A DNA stretch of 7,394 nt from Actinomycetota bacterium (lineage in GTDB: Bacteria; Actinomycetota; Actinomycetes; UBA12327), in contig JAPLBW010000185.1 of the NCBI GenBank assembly GCA_026392555.1, positions 5,568 to 12,961 of the forward strand. The letters run 5' to 3'. Below, piece by piece: positions 1-6,021 of this stretch. Under the pieces are notes generated by a model. That model worked only from the letters and a program-made list of their open reading frames with translations. It did no database searches and was not told the DNA's origin. Each line of letters opens with the position of its first letter. The stretch's first letter is position 1. Position numbers and translations under genes: made by a program.

Positions 1-473
1 CGGACGCAATCGGACCGCACGACACCAGCGGTGATTTACTCCAGCGGCTATCTGTCACCGGTGCTGAGTTACTGGTGCGCACCTTGGATGGAATTGAAAG
101 TGGCGAGCTCGTTGCTGTGCCGCAGGTTGACGAAGGTGTCTCTTTGGCGCCCAAGGTTTTGGTCGACGATGCCAAAGTGGACTGGACTCATCCGGCGCTG
201 GCTATTGACCGACTGATTCGTTCGTGCACACCAGCGCCGGGAGCGTGGACCACGTTCCGTGACGAGCGACTGAAATTGGGTGCGGTCACCCTTGAAGCCG
301 AAGTCACCGATCTGGCACCGGGACAGTTGCGGGTGTCAAAGCAAGCTGTCTTAGTGGGTACGGGTTCGTGCGCGGTGGCTTTAGGGCAGGTCCAGCCTGT
401 AGGGAAGAAGTCGATGGGGTGGAAAGACTGGGTCAACGGCGCTCGGCCGACCGATAGTGACGTAGTGGCGTGA
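1..473 (+). CDS. fmt: Methionyl-tRNA formyltransferase, C-terminal part (5'-truncated by window edge)
   Basis: Fmt transfers a formyl group from 10-formyltetrahydrofolate to Met-tRNAi in the cytoplasm, making the initiator fMet-tRNA. Only the last 156 codons are here. The frame is open from base 3 to the TGA at 471-473, and the first two bases are the tail of a preceding codon. Visible are the end of the catalytic domain (IGPHDTSGDLL, then the ELLVRTLDGIESG helix region), the linker with SLAPKV and VDW, and the C-terminal tRNA-binding OB-like domain. That domain has CTPAPGAWT and the family signature PVGKKSMGWKDW followed by NGARP near the end. The N-terminal formyl-transfer domain with the Asn-His-Asp catalytic set lies upstream, outside the window; family members are about 310 aa, so roughly half is missing. 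A GTG at 75 is internal and not a start. The stop overlaps the rsmB start by 4 bp, so the two are probably co-transcribed, as in many bacteria (often def-fmt-rsmB). Confidence 0.96.
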   Translation, partial: DAIGPHDTSGDLLQRLSVTGAELLVRTLDGIESGELVAVPQVDEGVSLAPKVLVDDAKVDWTHPALAIDRLIRSCTPAPGAWTTFRDERLKLGAVTLEAEVTDLAPGQLRVSKQAVLVGTGSCAVALGQVQPVGKKSMGWKDWVNGARPTDSDVVA

Positions 474-1843
474 CCCAAGCCCCTAAGCGCAACCGTATTG
501 ACGCTCCACGGCTCGTGGCCTACGACGTACTCCGCGCGGTGAGTTCAGATGATGCCTACGCCAACCTCGTGTTGCCCACTTTGTTGCGCGAGCGTGAACT
601 CGATGGGCGCGATGCGGCCTTTGCTACCGAGTTGACTTACGGCACTTTGCGCTGGCAAGGCCTCTATGACGAGATCTTGTCCACGCTGGTGAGTCGATCA
701 TTGGACGACCTCGACCCAGGCATTTTGGAAATCCTGCGCATGGGCACGCACCAGATTTTGTCGATGCGAGTGCCCGAGCACGCAGCAGTTTCGAGCAGCG
801 TGGATTTGGCTCGCACGGTAATGACTGCTGGCCCCTCGGCAATGGTTAACGCGGTGTTGCGCAAGGTGACCGCACGCGATCTAGAGCAGTGGGCTGATGA
901 AGTGTTGATCGGTGTGGATGATCCGCTGACTCAGCGCTGTATTCGCTGGTCGCATCCGCGTTGGATCGTCTCCGCCTTCTACGACTCCTTAGGCGGCGAC
1001 CTCGTTGCTCTTGATGCGTTGCTTGCTCAAGACAATGTGCCCGCACCGGTCACCTTGGTGGCTCGGCCCACGCGCTCAACCCCTGATGATCTGAAGGAAT
1101 TGGGTGCAGAACCGGGGCGTTGGTCGCCGTTGGCAGCGGTCATGGGCTCTGGCGATCCAGGAGATTTCGAAGCTGTGCGACGTGGCGACGTTGGTGTGCA
1201 GGATGAGGGATCCCAACTCGTCACGTTGGCCTTGACCTCGGTTGCAGTCGAGGCAGCCCAACCGGAACAGTGGCTTGACCTGTGCGCTGGACCTGGTGGC
1301 AAAGCCGCGCTACTGGCCGGACTGGCGGATGAACGTGGCGCCCATGTAGTGGCGAATGAATTGCATGAGCATCGTGCTCAATTGATCCGCCAGGTTCTAC
1401 GCAACGGAATCGGCGATCACACGGTGGTAGTCGGCGATGGAACGGCAGGGGAATGGGAGAGCGCATCCTTTGATCGTGTCTTGGTTGATGCACCGTGTAG
1501 TGGTTTGGGTGCGTTGCGTCGACGCCCCGAAGCTCGTTGGCGCCGTAGTGCCCAAGATGTCGCCGGACTGACCAAATTGCAGCGACAGTTACTCACATCG
1601 GCGCTGGATGCAGTCAAGCCTGGCGGGGTAGTGGCCTATGTGACCTGTTCACCCCACTTGGCTGAAACCCTGCTCGTGGTGACCGACGTGGTCAAGCGTC
1701 GCGACGACGTGACGGTCTTGGACGCCCGCGAGCAATTGCCGATGGTGGACCAATTGGGTCCTGGGCCCTATGTCCAATTGTGGCCACACATACATGGCAC
1801 CGACGCGATGTTCCTCGCCTTGATTCGCCGCAACGCGCGATGA
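470..1843 (+). CDS. rsmB: 16S rRNA (cytosine(967)-C(5))-methyltransferase RsmB
   Basis: RsmB (Fmu/Sun) uses S-adenosylmethionine to methylate C967 (E. coli numbering) of 16S rRNA during small-subunit assembly. The 457-aa protein has the usual two-part build. Residues ~8-140 are a NusB-like RNA-binding domain (AYDVLRAV, AYANLVLP, GTLRWQG). From ~160 (HPRWIV) onward comes the RsmB/NOP methyltransferase fold. Its motifs are all present: VQDEGSQLV 243-251, SAM motif I DLCAGPGGK 270-278, acidic ribose-binding Glu297, GDG 322-324, motif IV DAPCSGLG 340-347 with the release Cys343, and motif VI TCS 392-394 with the catalytic nucleophile Cys393. The start is GTG at 470, which overlaps the fmt stop (GTGA). 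An in-frame TGA at 458-460 excludes any earlier start, and the conserved domain begins soon after. There is no Shine-Dalgarno, so translation is probably coupled to fmt termination. Length and motifs are normal for the family. Confidence 0.97.
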   Translation: MTQAPKRNRIDAPRLVAYDVLRAVSSDDAYANLVLPTLLRERELDGRDAAFATELTYGTLRWQGLYDEILSTLVSRSLDDLDPGILEILRMGTHQILSMRVPEHAAVSSSVDLARTVMTAGPSAMVNAVLRKVTARDLEQWADEVLIGVDDPLTQRCIRWSHPRWIVSAFYDSLGGDLVALDALLAQDNVPAPVTLVARPTRSTPDDLKELGAEPGRWSPLAAVMGSGDPGDFEAVRRGDVGVQDEGSQLVTLALTSVAVEAAQPEQWLDLCAGPGGKAALLAGLADERGAHVVANELHEHRAQLIRQVLRNGIGDHTVVVGDGTAGEWESASFDRVLVDAPCSGLGALRRRPEARWRRSAQDVAGLTKLQRQLLTSALDAVKPGGVVAYVTCSPHLAETLLVVTDVVKRRDDVTVLDAREQLPMVDQLGPGPYVQLWPHIHGTDAMFLALIRRNAR

Positions 1844-1862
1844 CAAATTTTCGCCACACCGG

Positions 1863-1877
1863 CACTAGGCTGTAGTG
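1863..1877. repeat. Short perfect inverted repeat overlapping the rpe promoter
   Basis: CACTA (1863-1867) and TAGTG (1873-1877) are perfect 5-bp inverted arms around the 5-nt centre GGCTG. The repeat includes the whole candidate -10 hexamer TAGGCT (1866-1871) and ends exactly before the preferred rpe start GTG at 1878. A looser outer pairing (GCCAC 1853-1857 with GTGGC 1878-1882) could extend it in RNA reading through from rsmB, which would bury the rpe start region. It could be a protein-binding site or an RNA hairpin. At this size it could also be chance, and there is no following T-run, so it does not read as a terminator. Confidence 0.3.
1866..1871 (+). promoter_or_regulatory. Candidate -10 element for leaderless rpe transcript
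   Basis: TAGGCT fits the actinobacterial -10 pattern TANNNT. Its last T lies exactly 7 nt upstream of the GTG at 1878, so transcription would begin on the start codon itself. The 34-nt gap has no Shine-Dalgarno, which agrees with a leaderless message. The same octamer, TAGGCTGT, recurs before hisE. A possible -35 (ATGACA, 1840-1845, across the rsmB stop) has a 20-bp spacer, longer than ideal, so only the -10 is called. The first three bases of the hexamer are also an in-frame stop (TAG) for rpe, which limits how far upstream rpe can begin. Confidence 0.5.
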
Positions 1878-2546
1878 GTGGCCATGCAAATCTCACCAAG
1901 CATTTTGTCAGCGGACTTTGCCAATTTGCAGGCGCAGATTGAGGCAGTCAGCAACGCGGACTGGGTTCACGTCGACGTCATGGACAACCACTTCGTTCCT
2001 AATTTGACCATCGGCGTTCCGGTTGTCGAATCACTCGCAAAGATTTCTCCGCTGCCACTTGACTGTCACTTGATGATTGACAACCCTGATCTATGGGCGC
2101 CCAAGTACGCCGAAATTGGTGCGAACAGTGTGACCTTCCATGTAGAAGCTGCTGCAAATCCTGCGATGTGCATCAAGGACATCAAGGCTGCCGGTGCCCG
2201 TGCGGGAATGGCCTTGAAGCCCAACACCGACATCGAGGACTACATCGATCTATTGCCGCAGCTCGACATGTTGCTGGTGATGACTGTTGAGCCTGGGTTT
2301 GGTGGGCAAGCTTTTATGGCCGACATGATGCCCAAAGTTCGTCGGGTGCGTGAGTTGGTGGGTGATGGCCCTAACGCGGTGTGGATTCAAGTCGACGGCG
2401 GCGTCAGTGCGGACACGATTGAACAATGCGCACAGGCGGGTGCCGATGTCTTTGTTGCCGGATCGGCCGTCTTTGCTGTTTCCGAACCCGCCGCGATGGT
2501 GGATCAATTGCGTTCGCTGGCCGTTACTGCCTGCGCTCACCCCTAA
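1878..2546 (+). CDS. rpe: Ribulose-phosphate 3-epimerase
   Basis: Rpe interconverts D-ribulose 5-phosphate and D-xylulose 5-phosphate in the cytoplasmic pentose phosphate pathway. From GTG 1878 the protein is 222 aa, normal for this TIM-barrel metalloenzyme. Signatures in order: SPSILSADF ~6-14, HVDVMDNHFVPN ~31-42, DCHLMI ~62-67, TFHVEAA, MALKPNT ~111-117, VEPGFGGQAF ~137-146, VDGGV ~172-176 and FVAGSAVF at ~192-199. The expected metal ligands and catalytic residues are present: His31, Asp33, His64 and Asp173. Possible starts are GTG 1875, GTG 1878 and ATG 1884. I chose 1878 because its N-terminus MAMQISPS resembles actinobacterial Rpe and because it sits one -10 spacing from TAGGCT; an in-frame TAG at 1866-1868 rules out anything earlier. 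The gene lies between rsmB and the rib block, and its substrate ribulose 5-phosphate is also consumed by RibBA downstream. Function is secure; the start is not. Confidence 0.97.
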   Translation: MAMQISPSILSADFANLQAQIEAVSNADWVHVDVMDNHFVPNLTIGVPVVESLAKISPLPLDCHLMIDNPDLWAPKYAEIGANSVTFHVEAAANPAMCIKDIKAAGARAGMALKPNTDIEDYIDLLPQLDMLLVMTVEPGFGGQAFMADMMPKVRRVRELVGDGPNAVWIQVDGGVSADTIEQCAQAGADVFVAGSAVFAVSEPAAMVDQLRSLAVTACAHP

Positions 2547-2582
2547 GACTTAGGCAACCGCGCAGTACTCCCGCGGCAGTGG

Positions 2583-2588
2583 GACACT
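2583..2588 (+). promoter_or_regulatory. Weak candidate -10 element before ribD (leaderless start)
   Basis: GACACT matches TANNNT except at the first base. Its final T is exactly 7 nt before the ribD ATG at 2595, the same geometry as at rpe. An AAGGA string (2590-2594) directly abuts the ATG with zero spacing, too close to serve as a normal Shine-Dalgarno, so either a leaderless start or readthrough translation is implied. No convincing -35 is seen. The rest of the 48-nt rpe-ribD gap holds only a small GC stem (CCGCG 2558-2562 with CGCGG 2572-2576, 9-nt loop) with no T-run. The gap is far too short for an FMN riboswitch. Confidence 0.3.
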
Positions 2589-2594
2589 TAAGGA

Positions 2595-3620
2595 ATGGCC
2601 ACCCCAGTCGAGATTGAGGCAATGGAGTACGCACTCCACCTTGCCGCCCGTGGGCTGGGAACAGTTTCCCCCAATCTTGCTGTGGGCTGTGTGATCCTCG
2701 CCCCCGATGGCCAGCGAGTAGGCGAGGGGTGGCACCAGCGTGCTGGGCAGGATCACGCCGAAGTCATCGCGTTGAAGGCTGCTGGCGACAAAGCACAAGG
2801 TGCCACTGCGGTGGTCACTCTTGAACCCTGTTCACATACCGGCAGGACCGGTCCGTGTACGCAGGCCTTGATTGACGCGGGTATCGCCCGAGTGGTGTTT
2901 GCTACTCCAGATCCTGGCGTCGCATCCCGCGGTGGAGCAGATGTTTTGCGTGAGGCGGGGCTTGCTGTCGAAGGCGAAGTCCTGCTCGATCAAGCCGTGC
3001 GTATCAATCGCGGTTGGCTCACCGCGGAAGTGAACGGTCGTCCTCACGTCACGGTAAAGATCGCCAGTTCCTTGGACGGGAGAGTGTCTGCCCCGGATGG
3101 ATCGATGCAATGGATCACCAACCCGACTTCGCGAGCCGATGGACATCGACGACGCGCCTTGGTGGACGCGGTGATGGTGGGTACAGGAACCATTGCAACA
3201 GATGACCCCACGCTCACAGCGCGCGACGTTGATGATGATTTGGTTTTTGATCAGCCGCTTCGAGTAGTTGTTGGCCACACACCTGTCCCACAGCAAGCGA
3301 AAGTGCGCAGCGGTGACGCTGGGTTTGAGCAGTTCACCACCCACGATGTGGTTGCCGTCTTGAAGCAATTGTGGGATCGAGATGTGCGCTCGGTACTGAT
3401 CGAAGGTGGGCCGACTGTGATCAGCGCTGCGATAGCAGCCCAGGTCGTGGATGAAGTCGTCATGTATTTGGCGCCCACCGTGCTGGGGGCGGGTTTAGCG
3501 TCTATCAATACGGTCCTGGGCGAGCCCCTGGAGCTCAGTATTGATGAGGTGGAAACATTGGGGGACGACATCGTCATTGTGGGTCGACCGATCAAGGATT
3601 TGACAGGAGTTACTCCCTGA
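2595..3620 (+). CDS. ribD: Bifunctional diaminohydroxyphosphoribosylaminopyrimidine deaminase / 5-amino-6-(5-phosphoribosylamino)uracil reductase
   Basis: RibD carries out steps two and three of riboflavin synthesis: zinc-dependent deamination of the pyrimidine released by GTP cyclohydrolase II, then NADPH-dependent reduction of its ribose to ribityl. At 341 aa it is a normal two-domain form. The N-terminal deaminase (~5-145) has SPNLAVGCVIL, zinc motif HAE 54-56 with His54 and Glu56, and PCSHTGRTGPC 78-88 with Cys79 and Cys88. The C-terminal DHFR-like reductase (~150-335) has VTVKIASSLDGR 152-163, GTGT 196-199, DDPTLT 203-208 and LIEGGP 268-273. The stretch after ATPDP reads GVASRGG, without the NP of the usual DPNPxVxGxG segment; this may be lineage variation. 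The ATG at 2595 gives the N-terminus expected for actinobacterial RibD; ATG 2622 (Met10) is a less likely alternative that would trim a helix. It is the first gene of the rib block, and its stop overlaps the ribE ATG by one base. Confidence 0.96.
   Translation: MATPVEIEAMEYALHLAARGLGTVSPNLAVGCVILAPDGQRVGEGWHQRAGQDHAEVIALKAAGDKAQGATAVVTLEPCSHTGRTGPCTQALIDAGIARVVFATPDPGVASRGGADVLREAGLAVEGEVLLDQAVRINRGWLTAEVNGRPHVTVKIASSLDGRVSAPDGSMQWITNPTSRADGHRRRALVDAVMVGTGTIATDDPTLTARDVDDDLVFDQPLRVVVGHTPVPQQAKVRSGDAGFEQFTTHDVVAVLKQLWDRDVRSVLIEGGPTVISAAIAAQVVDEVVMYLAPTVLGAGLASINTVLGEPLELSIDEVETLGDDIVIVGRPIKDLTGVTP
3605..3609 (+). promoter_or_regulatory. Ribosome binding site for ribE inside ribD
   Basis: AGGAG lies within the last codons of ribD, 10 nt before the ATG at 3620. 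It fixes ribE to the TGATG junction and, with the 1-nt overlap, supports translation of ribE by ribosomes finishing ribD as well as by direct entry. Confidence 0.65.
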
Positions 3621-4231
3621 TGTTCACCGGGATCATCGAAGAATTGGGCACGGTGCGGGCCATCGAACGCACCACCGATTCAGCGCGGGTGACGATCGAA
3701 GGTCCGGTGGTGGTTTCTGATGCCGAACATGGCGCCAGCATCAGCGTTAATGGCGTTTGTTTAACTGTGGTCACTCACGACGATGCAACGTTTAGTGCAG
3801 ATGTGATGGCGCAGACCTTGAGCGCTAGTGGACTGGGCTCTCTGCACGAAGGTTCACGGGTGAACTTGGAGCGGGCCGCACGCGTGGATGCCCGACTGGG
3901 CGGACACATTGTGCAAGGCCATGTTGATGGCACTGCTCGGGTTCTTGCGGTGACGCCCGAACCCGACTGGACCCGTATTCGCTTTGCGCTCGACCCGAAC
4001 TTGGTGCGTTACGTGGTCGATCAGGGCTCGATCACCATCGACGGGGTGTCGCTGACGGTGTCATCGGTGAGCGAAATCGCCGAAGCCCCTGCTTGGTTTG
4101 AGGTGTCATTGATTCCCACCACGCTGACCCTGACCACCTTGGGCTCGCTGGCTGGGGGAGAATCAGTCAACATTGAAGTTGATGTCTTAGCCAAGTATGT
4201 CGAACGCATGCTCAACGGAAGGAACTCATGA
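3620..4231 (+). CDS. ribE: Riboflavin synthase, alpha chain
   Basis: This enzyme dismutates two 6,7-dimethyl-8-ribityllumazine molecules to riboflavin plus the diaminopyrimidine substrate of RibH. It is the last step of the pathway (called ribC in E. coli and ribE in Bacillus). The 203-aa protein shows the diagnostic tandem lumazine-binding repeats. The N-barrel starts with MFTGIIEELG 1-10 and contains VNGVCLTV 43-50 and NLERA 82-86. The linker and start of the second repeat is LGGHIVQGHVDG 93-104. The C-barrel has ITIDGVSLTV 138-147 and IPTTLTLTTLG 165-175, and VDVLAKYVERM 187-197 is the C-terminal trimerisation helix region. The near-invariant N-terminal MFTGI fixes the start at ATG 3620, preceded by AGGAG. 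It overlaps ribD by 1 nt and ribBA by 4 nt (ATGA), so it is an internal gene of the operon. No transporter or lipoprotein gene intervenes between ribD and ribE, unlike in Mycobacterium tuberculosis. Confidence 0.97.
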   Translation: MFTGIIEELGTVRAIERTTDSARVTIEGPVVVSDAEHGASISVNGVCLTVVTHDDATFSADVMAQTLSASGLGSLHEGSRVNLERAARVDARLGGHIVQGHVDGTARVLAVTPEPDWTRIRFALDPNLVRYVVDQGSITIDGVSLTVSSVSEIAEAPAWFEVSLIPTTLTLTTLGSLAGGESVNIEVDVLAKYVERMLNGRNS

Positions 4232-5511
4232 GTACCGCCGCCGGTGATGCTGTGCAGCTCGACACGATCCAAACCGCTATTGCTGAAATCGCAGCTGGAC
4301 GCATGGTGGTTGTGGTCGATGATGAGGATCGCGAGAACGAAGGCGACCTGGTGATGGCTGCTTCGCGGTGTACCTCAGAAGCGATGGCCTTCATCATCAA
4401 GCACACCAGCGGCGTGGTGTGCGTACCGATGGAAGGTGCTGACCTCGATCGACTGAAGTTGCCCCCGATGACCTACGTCAACGAGGACCGCAAGGGCACC
4501 GCGTACTCGATCTCGGTCGATGCTCGCAATGGAATTTCTACGGGAATCTCAGCCGCGGACCGCTCCTTGACCGCGCGAGTGTTGGCGGACTCAGCCACTG
4601 AGCCGCATGACATCACGCGTCCTGGCCACGTCTTCCCGTTGCGTGCTGTCAGTGGTGGCGTCTTGCGTCGCCCCGGCCACACCGAAGCCGCCGTTGACCT
4701 GGCCCGTGCTGCTGGCTTGAGTTCGGCCGGTGTCATTGCCGAGATTGTCAACGATGACGGATCGATGGCTCGCCTTCCCCAGCTTGCCGCTTTCGCCAAG
4801 GAACATGGTTTGGCGCTGATTTCCATTGCTGACCTGATTGCTTATCGCCGCCGTCACGAAACTTTTGTTGAGCGGGTTGCTGACACGGTTCTACCCACGC
4901 GCTTTGGCACATACCGCACGATGGGTTACCGCAGCCTGATCGATGGTCAAGAAATCATCGCCATGGTGGTCGGAGACATGGGCGATGGTGATGACGTGCT
5001 CGTCCGGGTCCACTCCGAATGTCTAACCGGGGATGTCTTTGGTTCGCAGCGTTGTGATTGTGGACCGCAGTTGGATGCCGCTCTTGATCGCGTTCAAGAA
5101 GAAGGACGTGGTGTTGTGCTCTACGTGCGTGGCCACGAAGGTCGCGGCATTGGTCTTTTGCACAAACTTCAGGCGTACCAATTGCAAGATTCCGGAAGCT
5201 ACACTGTGGATGCGAACCTGGAATTGGGGTTGCCCGCTGATTCGCGTGACTACGGCACTGGCGCTCAGGTGCTAGCGGATCTGGGTGTGCGCTCGATGCG
5301 CTTGCTGACCAACAACCCAGCAAAGCGCGCGGGCCTTGAAGGCTATGGCTTGACAATTACCGAGCGCGTGCCATTGCCGACGCATCCCACTGAGCACAAT
5401 GTCAACTACTTACGCACCAAGCGCGATCGCATGGGTCACGACCTGCCTACGCTCGACGACCACGCCCCGACGATCTCGGGTGAACGCGTCGCGAAGGGGG
5501 ACAAAGCATGA
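4228..5511 (+). CDS. ribBA: Bifunctional 3,4-dihydroxy-2-butanone-4-phosphate synthase / GTP cyclohydrolase II
   Basis: RibBA supplies both entry substrates of riboflavin synthesis. The N-terminal half makes DHBP and formate from ribulose 5-phosphate; the C-terminal half opens GTP to the diaminopyrimidine, with loss of formate and pyrophosphate. The 427-aa length is usual for the fusion. The DHBP synthase domain (~10-208) has the acidic metal loop DDEDRENEGD 31-40, RPGHVFPLRA 131-140, HTEAAVDLA 151-159 and Glu172 in AEIVNDDGSMAR. The cyclohydrolase II domain (~212-405) has HSECLTGDVFGS 262-273, zinc ligands Cys265, Cys276 and Cys278, RGHEGRGIGL 301-310, DYGTGAQVL 341-349 and LLTNNP 359-364. 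Both active sites look complete, so neither half appears to be a relic. The start is ATG 4228 inside an ATGA overlap with ribE, with AAGGA at 4219-4223. The end overlaps ribH by ATGA. A short polar tail (~408-427) follows the domain. Confidence 0.97.
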   Translation: MSTAAGDAVQLDTIQTAIAEIAAGRMVVVVDDEDRENEGDLVMAASRCTSEAMAFIIKHTSGVVCVPMEGADLDRLKLPPMTYVNEDRKGTAYSISVDARNGISTGISAADRSLTARVLADSATEPHDITRPGHVFPLRAVSGGVLRRPGHTEAAVDLARAAGLSSAGVIAEIVNDDGSMARLPQLAAFAKEHGLALISIADLIAYRRRHETFVERVADTVLPTRFGTYRTMGYRSLIDGQEIIAMVVGDMGDGDDVLVRVHSECLTGDVFGSQRCDCGPQLDAALDRVQEEGRGVVLYVRGHEGRGIGLLHKLQAYQLQDSGSYTVDANLELGLPADSRDYGTGAQVLADLGVRSMRLLTNNPAKRAGLEGYGLTITERVPLPTHPTEHNVNYLRTKRDRMGHDLPTLDDHAPTISGERVAKGDKA

Positions 5512-5984
5512 GCGGCACCGGAACACCAGACCTTGATTTGTCTCAATGTTCGGATCTTCGGGTGTGCGTCATCGCCGCCTCATGGCACAGCGAAGTCATG
5601 ACCGGGCTCATCCGCGGTGCAGACCGAGGACTCGAAGAGGCCGGCATTGTTGGCGCACCCTTGGTGCGAGTGCCAGGTGCCTTTGAGCTGCCAGTCGCGG
5701 CGATGAAGGCCGCTCGGTCAGGAAGCTTTGATGCGGTAATCACGCTGGGTGTAGTCATCCGCGGTGGAACTCCACATTTTGATTACGTGTGTCACGCAAC
5801 CTCAGCCGGCTTAATGGATGTGGCCACGCAGACCGGCGTTCCCGTGGGCTTTGGCTTGCTCACCTGTGACACCGAGGCGCAGGCCCTTGATCGTGCAGGC
5901 TTCGAAGACTCCGCAGAGAACAAGGGCTATGAGGCAGCCACCGCGGCGTTAGCCACGGCCGTAGCCCTGCGCGACCTGCCGTAG
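5508..5984 (+). CDS. ribH: 6,7-dimethyl-8-ribityllumazine synthase
   Basis: RibH condenses 5-amino-6-ribitylaminouracil with DHBP to form lumazine, the substrate of RibE; family members form pentamers or 60-subunit shells. The 158-aa protein has all the hallmark segments. These are AASWHSEV 23-30 (Trp26 at the aromatic ring-stacking position), VPGAFELP 55-62, GVVIRGGTPHFDYVC 81-95 with the catalytic-position His90, GLLTCDTEAQALDRAG with the phosphate-contact Arg129, and ENKGYEAA 137-144 with Lys139. The start is ATG 5508, overlapping the ribBA stop (ATGA), with a good AAGGGG at 5494-5499, 8 nt upstream. The first ~15 residues are a non-conserved polar lead, normal for the family. It is the last gene of the coupled rib block, and a 37-nt gap separates it from hisE. 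Whether its assembly is pentameric or icosahedral cannot be told from what I see. Confidence 0.97.
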   Translation: MSGTGTPDLDLSQCSDLRVCVIAASWHSEVMTGLIRGADRGLEEAGIVGAPLVRVPGAFELPVAAMKAARSGSFDAVITLGVVIRGGTPHFDYVCHATSAGLMDVATQTGVPVGFGLLTCDTEAQALDRAGFEDSAENKGYEAATAALATAVALRDLP

Positions 5985-6008
5985 GGGCACTTTTGGCTGG
6001 CCGCCCTC

Positions 6009-6014
6009 TAGGCT
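6009..6014 (+). promoter_or_regulatory. Candidate -10 element for leaderless hisE transcript
   Basis: TAGGCT, followed by GT as at rpe, lies 7 nt before the hisE ATG at 6022. Initiation about 7 nt downstream of the last T would fall on or one base before the start codon. The 37-nt gap after ribH contains no Shine-Dalgarno for hisE, which supports a leaderless message and separate initiation of the his pair. No clear -35 is visible. A GGGC/GCCC pairing (5985-5988 with 6003-6006) is weak, lacks a T-run and is not called a terminator, so readthrough from ribH is also possible. Confidence 0.5.
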
Positions 6015-6021
6015 GTCGGGC

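Noticed and set aside
2558..2576. GC stem CCGCG/CGCGG between rpe and ribD as a possible terminator
   Set aside because: It has only five pairs with a 9-nt loop and no T-run after it. It is too weak to call an intrinsic terminator.
2832..3368. 178-codon open frame on the minus strand opposite ribD
   Set aside because: It lies entirely within ribD, whose domains are intact and convincing. The translated product is rich in His/Arg/Cys with no recognisable motif, and long antisense frames are expected opposite GC-rich genes.
4473..4826. 117-codon minus-strand open frame opposite the DHBP synthase half of ribBA
   Set aside because: It is Ala/Ser/Arg-rich with no family pattern and mirrors the codon periodicity of ribBA.
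4955..5356. 133-codon minus-strand open frame opposite the cyclohydrolase half of ribBA
   Set aside because: Same reasoning: low-complexity Arg/His/Pro/Ser composition, no start context, and a well-conserved enzyme on the other strand.
5984..6006. GGGC/GCCC pairing between ribH and hisE as a terminator
   Set aside because: It has four pairs with a long loop, and the only T-run (TTTT 5991-5994) lies inside the loop, not after the stem.
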